Below are positions 16,974 through 25,138 of a stretch of 64,000 bases of DNA, piece after piece. The translations under genes and the position numbers were made by a program. Source of the stretch: Mucilaginibacter limnophilus. GTDB lineage: Bacteria; Bacteroidota; Bacteroidia; Sphingobacteriales; Sphingobacteriaceae. The stretch's first letter is position 1; each line of letters starts with the position of its first letter. The notes below the pieces were generated by a model. It had not been told where the DNA came from. It searched no databases and saw nothing but the letters and a program-made list of their open reading frames with translations. The stretch covers positions 25,498 to 89,497 of the forward strand of contig NZ_SACK01000013.1 of NCBI RefSeq assembly GCF_004005815.1, in the 5' to 3' direction.

Positions 16974-17045
16974 GTTCCCGTAGTTCAATGGATAGAATGG
17001 CTGATTCCGGTTCAGCTGATATGAGTTCGAATCTCGTCGGGAACA
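16974..17045 (+). tRNA. tRNA-Arg (CCG)
   Basis: A complete cloverleaf. The acceptor is GTTCCCG/CGGGAAC with discriminator A, the D arm GTTC/GAAT (one G-U), the anticodon stem GCTGA/TCAGC with loop TTCCGGT giving anticodon CCG, and the T arm ATGAG-TTCGAAT-CTCGT. It decodes CGG. It has its own promoter and terminator. A 3' fragment of the same tRNA lies inverted at 15402. Confidence 0.95.
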
Positions 17046-17050
17046 CTTTA

Positions 17051-17079
17051 AAGGCTGCAGTTGCAGCCTTTTCTTTTTA
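17051..17079 (+). terminator. tRNA-Arg terminator
   Basis: AAGGCTGCA and TGCAGCCTT (17051-17070) form a nine-base-pair stem followed by TTCTTTTT. It lies six bases after the tRNA 3' end. Confidence 0.85.
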
Positions 17080-17394
17080 CTTTTCAAGCTTCTTTTATAA
17101 GATACATGGCACAGCGATGAATGCTGCCGTTTACAAAAAACCTTATCCTTACGTTTAGTTCTACAAGAAGTTCTGTTAAGCTTGACTAATAATTGACTTG
17201 AAGATTATTTACATTTTCCTGCTTTTGATCAGGAAATTGGAATGAGGATTGAGTGTTCATGAATTTTGGGATAGTGTAACCCTACCTTAGTTCGGACCGG
17301 TGATTTATAGACTTATTTAATTCAAAATAATTATGTTGTTGGAACTGTGGGGATGTTGGAAACTCCCTAGAGTTCAATATTCGCACAGTTTTAC

Positions 17395-18420
17395 CGCTTG
17401 TTCAAGTCTGGCGTTATAACTTTCACTGATTCCTGCGGTCTGCTGTAATTCTAATTTTCCATCCATTCATCGGCTAAAACCTGTACTTGGTTGATGGCTT
17501 CGAATAAGTAAGCATCCAGTAGGTTTTCACGGAAGTTTCTATTGAACCGTTCGATATAGCCGTTCAGCATAGGCTTGCCCGGTTGGGTGAATTGTACTGT
17601 AATACCTTTGCTTTCAAACAATCTTTAAACTCCTTGCTATTTAAACTCCGGTCTATTATCTACCCTGATACAGCTGGGTTTGCCCTGCTTATTAATGGTG
17701 CGCTCCAGTATCTGAGCTACCGAATGGCTGACATGGTATGGGCAGCTTCCATGGCAATAGCTTGCCGGTTAAAATCATCGATTGTATTGAGCGTACGGAA
17801 CCTTCTTTTGTTCACCAGCGCATCGCACATAATGTCTTTGACCATGTATCTTCAGCCTGGTCAAGCACTACTAAGGGTACCTTAACCCGTGCATTCACAC
17901 GTCTGCGGGCCTTTCTGCGGCGATTAAATGCCCAGCAGCAGGTAAACCCGCCTGACTTGGTTATATTCCACTGCAGACCTTGCTGGCGGATGCGGCTGTA
18001 ATACAGATCCTAGCCCTCGGTCGGATTCAGTTCAGATAGTTGAAGCAGCTTATCAATGGTCTCTTAATCATCACGAACGTACATCGATTTGTGGCAGCTT
18101 TAGCACCCGGCAAGCCCTGCTAATACTTACCCGACGGAACTCCATTAAGTGAGCAACTATGTCCTTGCGCTGGCAGGGCTTCAGAACTTTTTTGAGAACA
18201 CATCTTTTAGGCTGTGATCTCACGCCAATTCTGCATATATATGCTTCAGTTTGCGGTTCTCATCCTAAAGGTAGATTTGTGTGCGCCCAGTTAACGGCAT
18301 ACATCGTTTAGCTCACGGCCACCTTCATACTCTTTGATGGCCATGATTAATACTATTGCACTTTTAGTTCTAGTGGTCTACTTGCTGTTACTTTCTTAAT
18401 GATCCGTTTCTTTTTGATTA
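17395..18420 (-). mobile_element. Decayed IS3-family insertion sequence (orfA/orfB remnants)
   Basis: Conceptual minus-strand translation shows an IS3-type transposase in several frames with many stops. OrfA-like IKEYEGGRELNDVCR lies near 18330-18290. An OrfB helix region follows (ENRKLKHIYAELA, LKPCQRKDIVAHLMEFRRVS). The rve integrase core is recognisable at its end, near 17605-17480 (QPGKPMLNGYIERFNRN, LDAYLFEAINQV). At least six stop codons or frame changes rule out function. Clear terminal inverted repeats and a target duplication were not found. It belongs with the adjacent integrase and tRNA remnants as a degraded insertion hotspot. Confidence 0.8.
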
Positions 18421-18652
18421 ATCGAAGATGTAACTTAAAAGGGCATTAAAGACGTGTCAACACATTGGAATAATTATTAAGGTTTTTGAATAAGTAAAAT
18501 TTCCTTAAAGACATTTACCAAAATTCAAGATCAATAAAATTATAGATAGAAAGTGACCGCTATACAACAATAGCCTCTTTTTTATCGTGAAATTTGGTGC
18601 CTAACACTACAGGTTGCCAGTGGGTATCGTTAGTAAGCGTGTTTATATTACC
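18421..18652. other. AT-rich spacer with possible coding remnant
   Basis: No intact gene. On the minus strand between about 18650 and 18560 a short open stretch reads TNDTHWQPVVLGTKFHDKK, which looks like the tail of a decayed protein gene, but nothing upstream supports it. The rest is AT-rich without recognisable signals. Confidence 0.3.
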
Positions 18653-21373
18653 CTATTTGGTAGTGGTCTTATTAAATTTGAATTGAAAGGTCAGCAGAAA
18701 GTACTGTTTTAATATGGTGTTTTGCACATCAGAGATAGAGTTACCTGACGCATACCTATAGGCACTTATATTCTGGTCCAGCAAATCATACACAGATAAT
18801 TTTAATTGCCCCCTGTCTTTTTTTAGCATCTGAACCGAAACGGCGGCACTTAAGAGATTGTTGCTTTTTCTGAAACCGGCAGCCAGCTGCGAATTATAAC
18901 TATAGCTGTAGTCGCACTCCCATATAACTTTTTTGGGAAAGTAAAATCTTAAAGCTGTATTAAAATTATGATTTGCTGTGTTAACATTATTGTACCCTGC
19001 ATTTTTATATTTTGTTAACGACTGGATAAAATTGTATGATGAATTGAGATCTACCTTATCTTTCCAATTAATTGATAATCTTTGATTTAATCCGCCAAAG
19101 TACCGGTCCTGCCAACCTCTGTCTAAATTCAGCAGAAAAAAGCTACGGTCGAAATTAGTATTCAGTCCGATTTGGAGGTTTATTTGCCAATTCTTAGTTT
19201 TTTTAAACCTTTTTCCGAATGCCATTCCTAATTGTGCCTTATACTGGCCGTTGGTATTAATTGGTGTAGCTGTTTCTGCTCCTTTAGGATCTATTATGCG
19301 TTTTCTGACTATAGCATTTTCTTCAATAGTCCCATTAAAATATGCGTTAACGCTAATTTGGCTTTGGTACTTATAAACAAAATATTGTGCATTTGCGGTG
19401 TGGTAACGGGTGGGCTGCAGCAAAGGGTTGCCTGTAAAAGTATATAATGGATTATAAACAATGCTTACTGGTTGAAGATCAGAAATATTGGGTTGATTTA
19501 TACTTACATCATAACTAACAGAAAAGTCTCTCCCCGAAACTTTTACCGATGGAAGAATGTTAAAGAACTCCTGGTTTACATCTGCAATATTATTTTTAAA
19601 CTCGTTATGGATATTTTGCCACAGTGCCGAAAGATTGAAAACCACGGATAAGTTTTTAGTAAACTGGTAAGTTATGCCGGGATTTATTCTGCGCGACCAT
19701 GCATTTCTTTTTAGCTGGTTACTTTGAGTTTCAATGAGCTCGTCGTATGCGCCTGTTTCAGCGCTTTTGTTATAGGCCAAAACAGTTTCTTCTAACCTAT
19801 CATAATTACCCTTTAAATTGATGGAGCCAGTTAATTTTTTGTTAAACGGATATCTGTAATTGATATCTACGTTGCCTGAGCCATTCCTGGTAACCCTTTT
19901 AATAAAAAGATCGGTGGTAACGGTATCTCCCTGTGGCATGCCGTTGTACAACATAAGGATATTATTATTATACTGCTGATTTGAATAGGGGGAAATATTC
20001 AGACTATGAGAAATATTTATTGTTTGTCCTTTCTTCTTTAATTTTCTATAATAGTTAAAAGAGTGCTGGAATTCATTTTGGGTATTATTTTCGCTATTCA
20101 TGTTTGTGCTTTCATTTAACATGAGCACAAGGTTATTACTTCTTTTGCCTCTGTTATCACTTTTTGAATTATTCCTGGTTATAACTAAACGTGGCGAATA
20201 CTGAAAATTGTTAACGGTATCAGGTACCCATTTTATAGTACCACTCAAGTTATGCTTGTTTTGAGTTTGCACATTCCTGTTAGCAGAAGTGATGAGCAAT
20301 GTGGTATCATTTAAAAATTGTTGAGTACGGATAGCAATTTCATTAGTGTTTTGCGTGTTACCATAAAAATACATCAGGTTCATTTTCAATTTCTGCCCAT
20401 AATCGTTATTTATATTAAACCCGCTTGATATAACCCGTTCAATTCCGCGTGAGCCTCCACCAACAGATAATGTGCCGTCATATAACGGGTTGCCGCCGCT
20501 GCGGTCAAAGCCGCCCATAGTATAAAGGTCATTTTGCGAGAAAGCGAAGCGGTTAAGGTTGTTTGTTAACCCGATGACACTCACCTGCAAAGTATCCCTG
20601 AACATATTGATCAGCCCGCCGGACTCGAACCTGTCTCTGGACCCTAAACCACTGTATACCTTCCCGAAAACACTTTTTTTAACAGCTTTTTTTAGTTTAA
20701 GATTTATTATTTTATTTACTTTAGAAGCCTCTATTAAATGGTCGGGGTCAAACTCTCTATCATCATATACTTGTACTTTATCTATTAAATCAGCATCCAA
20801 ATTCCGTGAAGCTACCCTGGGGTCATTGCCGAAAAAATCCTTACCATCTACGGTCATTTTGCGCACGCTTTTCCCATTAACAGTAATATTCCCGTCACGG
20901 TCTACCTGTGTGCCCGGAAGTTTTTTAAGCAATTCTTCAACAACGGCATTGGGGCGGGTTTTAAATGCTTCGGCGCTAAATTCTATGGTATCCTTTCTTA
21001 TAACCACGGGTGGGCTATCCGCTTTAATTACTACCTCGTTCAATAACTTCGAACTCAGGTAAATTCTACCCAAATTTAATTCCTGCCCGGCAAACAGGTT
21101 TATGGTTTTCCTGAAATTGTTATGGCCTATATAGGTGATCACAATTTTTAACTGGTTACCCGTGGGTAGCCGGTGCAATTTGAACATCCCGTTTTTATCA
21201 GTAACGGTGTAGGTTTGAATGGAAGAGTCCTGCAGGTTAACCACTGCAACGGTTGCAAATTCTAAGGGCTCGTTTTCTAGAGAGTCGAGCACTCTACCGG
21301 CAATAGAAGCATGCTTTTGGGCCTGGCTTGCTATGCTAACCAGTAATAGCATAAATAAAAGAATTTTACTCAT
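18653..21373 (-). CDS. TonB-receptor-like outer-membrane beta-barrel protein
   Basis: 906 residues. A signal peptide (MSKILLFMLLLVSIASQAQ) precedes a carboxypeptidase-regulatory-like beta-sandwich (about 22-108, SIAGRVLDSLENEPLEFATV), a plug domain (about 125-225, VVEELLKKLPGTQVDRDGN, MTVDGKDFFGNDPRVA) and a large C-terminal barrel of the OMP_b-brl_3 type ending FLLTFQFKFNKTTTK. Such proteins resemble SusC/TonB receptors but usually lack a SusD partner, as here. It is the last gene of the co-oriented block that begins with the O-antigen-ligase-like protein at 32071, and may import or export the small product of that cluster. Substrate is unknown. Confidence 0.88.
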   Translation of the reverse strand: MSKILLFMLLLVSIASQAQKHASIAGRVLDSLENEPLEFATVAVVNLQDSSIQTYTVTDKNGMFKLHRLPTGNQLKIVITYIGHNNFRKTINLFAGQELNLGRIYLSSKLLNEVVIKADSPPVVIRKDTIEFSAEAFKTRPNAVVEELLKKLPGTQVDRDGNITVNGKSVRKMTVDGKDFFGNDPRVASRNLDADLIDKVQVYDDREFDPDHLIEASKVNKIINLKLKKAVKKSVFGKVYSGLGSRDRFESGGLINMFRDTLQVSVIGLTNNLNRFAFSQNDLYTMGGFDRSGGNPLYDGTLSVGGGSRGIERVISSGFNINNDYGQKLKMNLMYFYGNTQNTNEIAIRTQQFLNDTTLLITSANRNVQTQNKHNLSGTIKWVPDTVNNFQYSPRLVITRNNSKSDNRGKRSNNLVLMLNESTNMNSENNTQNEFQHSFNYYRKLKKKGQTINISHSLNISPYSNQQYNNNILMLYNGMPQGDTVTTDLFIKRVTRNGSGNVDINYRYPFNKKLTGSINLKGNYDRLEETVLAYNKSAETGAYDELIETQSNQLKRNAWSRRINPGITYQFTKNLSVVFNLSALWQNIHNEFKNNIADVNQEFFNILPSVKVSGRDFSVSYDVSINQPNISDLQPVSIVYNPLYTFTGNPLLQPTRYHTANAQYFVYKYQSQISVNAYFNGTIEENAIVRKRIIDPKGAETATPINTNGQYKAQLGMAFGKRFKKTKNWQINLQIGLNTNFDRSFFLLNLDRGWQDRYFGGLNQRLSINWKDKVDLNSSYNFIQSLTKYKNAGYNNVNTANHNFNTALRFYFPKKVIWECDYSYSYNSQLAAGFRKSNNLLSAAVSVQMLKKDRGQLKLSVYDLLDQNISAYRYASGNSISDVQNTILKQYFLLTFQFKFNKTTTK

Positions 21374-21463
21374 ATAATTAACCCCGGTCCGAGAGATAAA
21401 ATTTAGGTGTGACTTTTTGTAAATTGAAAGTTGCTTGTTGTTTACGGCTTTGGATAGAAAAAA

Positions 21464-24142
21464 TTAAAGCCCCCAATACCGGTTAAAATATCCTTTATCT
21501 ACTGATGAGAAGTTATTCCATACCTCGTAATCATACCAGCCCTGAAAAAACAAGTTTTCGAGCATGCCTGGCGGAAATGGGTCTATAGCGCCACCACCTA
21601 TTACCAGGATATATTTTTGCTTGTTTAGCGGATTAGGGTAAATAAAAATGTAGCGGCTATCTGCCTGATATTTTTTACCGGCAATCGCGATGTATTGGGG
21701 CGTGATTATTAGGGGAAGTTGCTTACTAATGCCAGAAATAAACTTATTTGTAGCCGGCGTACCAACCAGTATTAAGTTATATTTTGCAATATCAGTCGGC
21801 GTTATATCACTATCACGCTTTACAAAGCAGCTGTCATCCAAAAAATTGCGGTTCCAATTGGTTTTTATAGTGTCTACTACTTTAGCAAAGCTGTTTTGTA
21901 ATGCAGTGTCACCCGTTGTGCCTTGTACTATAATAAACGGCCTGGCATAAAAGTCATTTACAGGTCCTTCAGTATAAGCGTTTTTAACCAGTGCCCGTTT
22001 AACATCTTTTTTAATACTTATACTAACCTGCTTGTTTTTTGAAACACTGTGGCTGCTGGCTTTGCCATTGCAGCTAACAAAAATTTTGCTTGTGCGGTTT
22101 ATATTTTTTAACTGCGATGCATCAATTGTAAAACTGTTGACATTTTGGGTATTTACAGTAACACTGTGCTTCGCCGCATTATAAACCGCCTGTATAAATG
22201 CTTTTTTATTATCGGCAATGTCATCAATAGTTATCCAGAACGCTTTGTTATATTTTAATTGCCAGGTGGCCAACGTAACAGTATCAGGTATAACCTTACG
22301 CTTGTTATAAAAAAATTTAAAGATATCGGCAACCATTTTATTCTCGGGCATCAAATCAATAAAAGCATACTCTTTCCCTTTCTCGATATGAAGAACTTTG
22401 AGCTCTATTTTCCCGCCGTCTTTTTTTATAGCGTCAAACAGTTTTTCTGACCGGACAAAGGGTGATTTGTACTCGTACCGGCTGTGAATAATCAGCGTAT
22501 TAAAGTTGCGGTAGTTCTCTATCGTGTTATAAAAATCAGACGATAAGAGTTTTTGCGAAGTAAGGTCGCATGCGTAGTCACTGCAGTCTACATCCGATAT
22601 GGCAGGTCCATCAACTCCGATAGCTGCAAAGTATGAAGGGTATTTATTCCCTGTAAATAAAGCTAATGCACCGCCGGCGCAATCGCCGTAAGCATACATA
22701 CGGCTGTCGTCAATGCTATAGTCTTTTTTAACCTCGTTAATTATTTCAAATATGGTTTGCGGTACCAGGGCGGTATGCTCATATTGCTCATAAAACCTTG
22801 CGCTTGACCAAACTACAGCATAGTTATATTTTTTTGCTTGCTTACAAACAAATTCCACCCTATTCATATCGGCCAGGTAAATACTGATGTTGAACTGGCG
22901 TAAAAAGGTTTTGTGTGGCATCATAAATACAAGGGGCAAGGGTTTGTTTTTACTATAACCCGGTGGTATGTACACCATATATGATTCTGAGGCGTACTCT
23001 GGGTTAGCCTGCTTGCGAATATGTAACCCGGGAACATCTTTAAAAGCCTCCTGCCCGGTTTTTACCTTTTCGTAAAGGTCTGTAAGTTCAAAAATAAGGG
23101 CAGTAAGTTTTCGCTCATAGAGGTTATCATGTTCAACCGCAACAGTGTCCAGGTAGGCGAACCTGCTGAACAGGATATCGGTATTATTTATAATTTGCTG
23201 ATTGGCGCTAAACTGTGCAAACCTGGTTTTAAGTTCAGCCAAATACTTACGGCAATCTCCAACAAATATTTTTTGTGTAAAAGTATCGCGGTCTGTTATA
23301 AGTTGTGCCTGGTAGGTATTTTCGGGTATTTTTAACGCTACGGCCCACTTGTTTCCTTTTACAAGGTGCTGGTTTAGCCATACCTTTTTTTTGCTATCGG
23401 TAATAAGCAGTTGCGCCCCCTTGCTGGCTGTTACGAATGGCGATGCCAGAAGTAAAGACAGGGTATCTTGCGGGTTAAGAATATAATTATCTATAAAGCT
23501 CTCGTAAGCCGTATTAAGGGAATTATCACGGGCATATTCAACCGAACAAAGCTTTATCAGAAACCGCCATTTATCCTCATTATGAAGAGATTTTACCATC
23601 ACAAAGTTCTCTCCTTTTTTTAGATGCACCCGTGTTACAAATTCATATCCTTGTATGCCGATTTGTTTTATCTTGTTTACTATCAACCGGCCATTCAGCC
23701 AAACCTTCAGGCCATAATCACCGCTAACTATAAAGCCGGCATCCTGCTCTATGTCGCTTTTAATAATACATGCCGAGTAATTTTTAACATACAAAGCTCG
23801 ATTAAAAAATGTATCAATAGCCAAATAACTTCCTTTTACATGATACGGGTACCTTACAAAATTCTCAGATTTTGCGGTACCTGAGGTATCCGGAGCTGAA
23901 GAGGTTTTATTAAATAAAGCTGCAAAACCGGTATAATCATTAATAAAGTCGCCCTGGTCTTTTACCGATATGTTTTCATCATCAATGGTTAATGGGGTTG
24001 GGGCTGTCAGCTCCCAGTTTCTTACCAAAATTTCAGTATCGCACAAACCCAAATCGCCAACTATGTTAACAGGTTTGCCTTGCCTGCACGAGTAAAGCAG
24101 CGTGCTCAGGATAATTAAAAATAAAGCATACAATGGTTTCAT
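21464..24142 (-). CDS. Large lipoprotein with alpha/beta-hydrolase domain, Cys at nucleophile elbow
   Basis: 892 residues with lipoprotein signal (LSTLLYSCRQG). An N-terminal beta domain with a PA14/galactose-binding feel (about 90-210) is followed by a polyhydroxybutyrate-depolymerase-like alpha/beta-hydrolase (about 385-620: YMVYIPPGYSKNKPLPLVF, then YAYGDCAGGALALF) and a C-terminal domain (about 730-892, RPFIIVQGTTGDT, NLILVGTP) often attached to prolyl-oligopeptidase-like enzymes. The elbow reads GDCAGG instead of GxSxG, placing Cys where Ser is expected. It may be a thiol hydrolase or a degenerate binding protein. Only six bases separate it from the next gene upstream, so it is in the operon. 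Confidence 0.8.
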   Translation of the reverse strand: MKPLYALFLIILSTLLYSCRQGKPVNIVGDLGLCDTEILVRNWELTAPTPLTIDDENISVKDQGDFINDYTGFAALFNKTSSAPDTSGTAKSENFVRYPYHVKGSYLAIDTFFNRALYVKNYSACIIKSDIEQDAGFIVSGDYGLKVWLNGRLIVNKIKQIGIQGYEFVTRVHLKKGENFVMVKSLHNEDKWRFLIKLCSVEYARDNSLNTAYESFIDNYILNPQDTLSLLLASPFVTASKGAQLLITDSKKKVWLNQHLVKGNKWAVALKIPENTYQAQLITDRDTFTQKIFVGDCRKYLAELKTRFAQFSANQQIINNTDILFSRFAYLDTVAVEHDNLYERKLTALIFELTDLYEKVKTGQEAFKDVPGLHIRKQANPEYASESYMVYIPPGYSKNKPLPLVFMMPHKTFLRQFNISIYLADMNRVEFVCKQAKKYNYAVVWSSARFYEQYEHTALVPQTIFEIINEVKKDYSIDDSRMYAYGDCAGGALALFTGNKYPSYFAAIGVDGPAISDVDCSDYACDLTSQKLLSSDFYNTIENYRNFNTLIIHSRYEYKSPFVRSEKLFDAIKKDGGKIELKVLHIEKGKEYAFIDLMPENKMVADIFKFFYNKRKVIPDTVTLATWQLKYNKAFWITIDDIADNKKAFIQAVYNAAKHSVTVNTQNVNSFTIDASQLKNINRTSKIFVSCNGKASSHSVSKNKQVSISIKKDVKRALVKNAYTEGPVNDFYARPFIIVQGTTGDTALQNSFAKVVDTIKTNWNRNFLDDSCFVKRDSDITPTDIAKYNLILVGTPATNKFISGISKQLPLIITPQYIAIAGKKYQADSRYIFIYPNPLNKQKYILVIGGGAIDPFPPGMLENLFFQGWYDYEVWNNFSSVDKGYFNRYWGL

Positions 24143-24148
24143 AGGGTT

Positions 24149-25096
24149 TTACTGAAAGGTGTGTTGATAACGTTTAACACTATTATTATCAACTTTTAAG
24201 CGGCTGTTACCAATTACAAAATAATATTCCATGCGCTTTAATGATTGGCCTTCTTCAACGTCAAAGAAAGTACGCGGACGCAATTTTAACTGCCATTTGT
24301 TATTACCCAAGGGTACCATTTTGTTATCGATACGTTGTTCTGAAACCTCAAAAACCTTTTGATTAGCATAACCTTTCGCATATAAATAAACGATACTGGC
24401 GCGCGAAAGCGGAGTATTAACCCTATTACCATCTAGTGATATTGTAAACAGGGCGGTATCCCTGCTTCTGAGCGGCGTAACCACCGATGTTTGAGGTTTC
24501 TGGTAGTCGATTTGAAGCCCTTTGCCGCCTGAAACTGTTAAAGGCTTGAAAACCTTTTTAGTTACTGATTCACCTTCAAAACCGTCAAAACTATTGCACA
24601 CCATAAAGCCCATGTCCATTTTAGCATTTTCGTTTCCGGCGGTTGCAATAACGTGTAACATGCCCGAAAATTCTGGCTCACCAGACGTAATGCTGTAAAT
24701 ACGCTGTGTCCAAAAAACTACCCATTCAAAATCAGGGATTGTGTTCTTACCCATTCCAACTCTGTTCATTAAACCATCGGGCCAGTTAATGTATTGCATT
24801 TTAGCGGCTACAACATTAGCAGGCACAGGCACCAGGATGCCGTTACCCCTTGTGCTGGTATAGCTGATTTTTGTGTTATTCTTCGCATGCCATCCCTTAG
24901 GTACAAGCATGGCAAATACAAAGCGGATGTTTTCGCGATCCTGTTTGGGTTGCATACGTATGCGCATGCTGATCTTAAACTTTTTGCCGGCTTGTACATT
25001 TGCCGGCATCGTAAGCTCGTCAATAAAAATGCACCGGGTAAAAATGGCAGCAATAACAAACAGCAAAAAAACAGTAAGCGTAATTCTTTTATTCAT
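24149..25096 (-). CDS. DUF4961-like exported protein
   Basis: 315 residues. A signal peptide ends near IFTRCIFID, where Cys22 could be lipidated. Two beta-sandwich-like domains follow: the first contains VQAGKKFKISMRIRM and VPKGWHAKNNTKISYTS, the second ends YYFVIGNSRLKVDNNSV. The first part resembles DUF4961 proteins of Bacteroidota, which have no known function; this match is from memory of the pattern and is moderate. It lies in the co-oriented block between the MG2/plug protein and the lipoprotein hydrolase. Confidence 0.65.
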   Translation of the reverse strand: MNKRITLTVFLLFVIAAIFTRCIFIDELTMPANVQAGKKFKISMRIRMQPKQDRENIRFVFAMLVPKGWHAKNNTKISYTSTRGNGILVPVPANVVAAKMQYINWPDGLMNRVGMGKNTIPDFEWVVFWTQRIYSITSGEPEFSGMLHVIATAGNENAKMDMGFMVCNSFDGFEGESVTKKVFKPLTVSGGKGLQIDYQKPQTSVVTPLRSRDTALFTISLDGNRVNTPLSRASIVYLYAKGYANQKVFEVSEQRIDNKMVPLGNNKWQLKLRPRTFFDVEEGQSLKRMEYYFVIGNSRLKVDNNSVKRYQHTFQ

Positions 25097-25138
25097 GAAG
25101 TGTAATAAGGTGTGCTATAATTAGTAAAATTGAAAACT

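Noticed and set aside
17583..18001. Two plus-strand ORFs of 87-100 codons
   Set aside because: They are antisense to the degraded IS3 transposase, whose protein pattern is on the minus strand.
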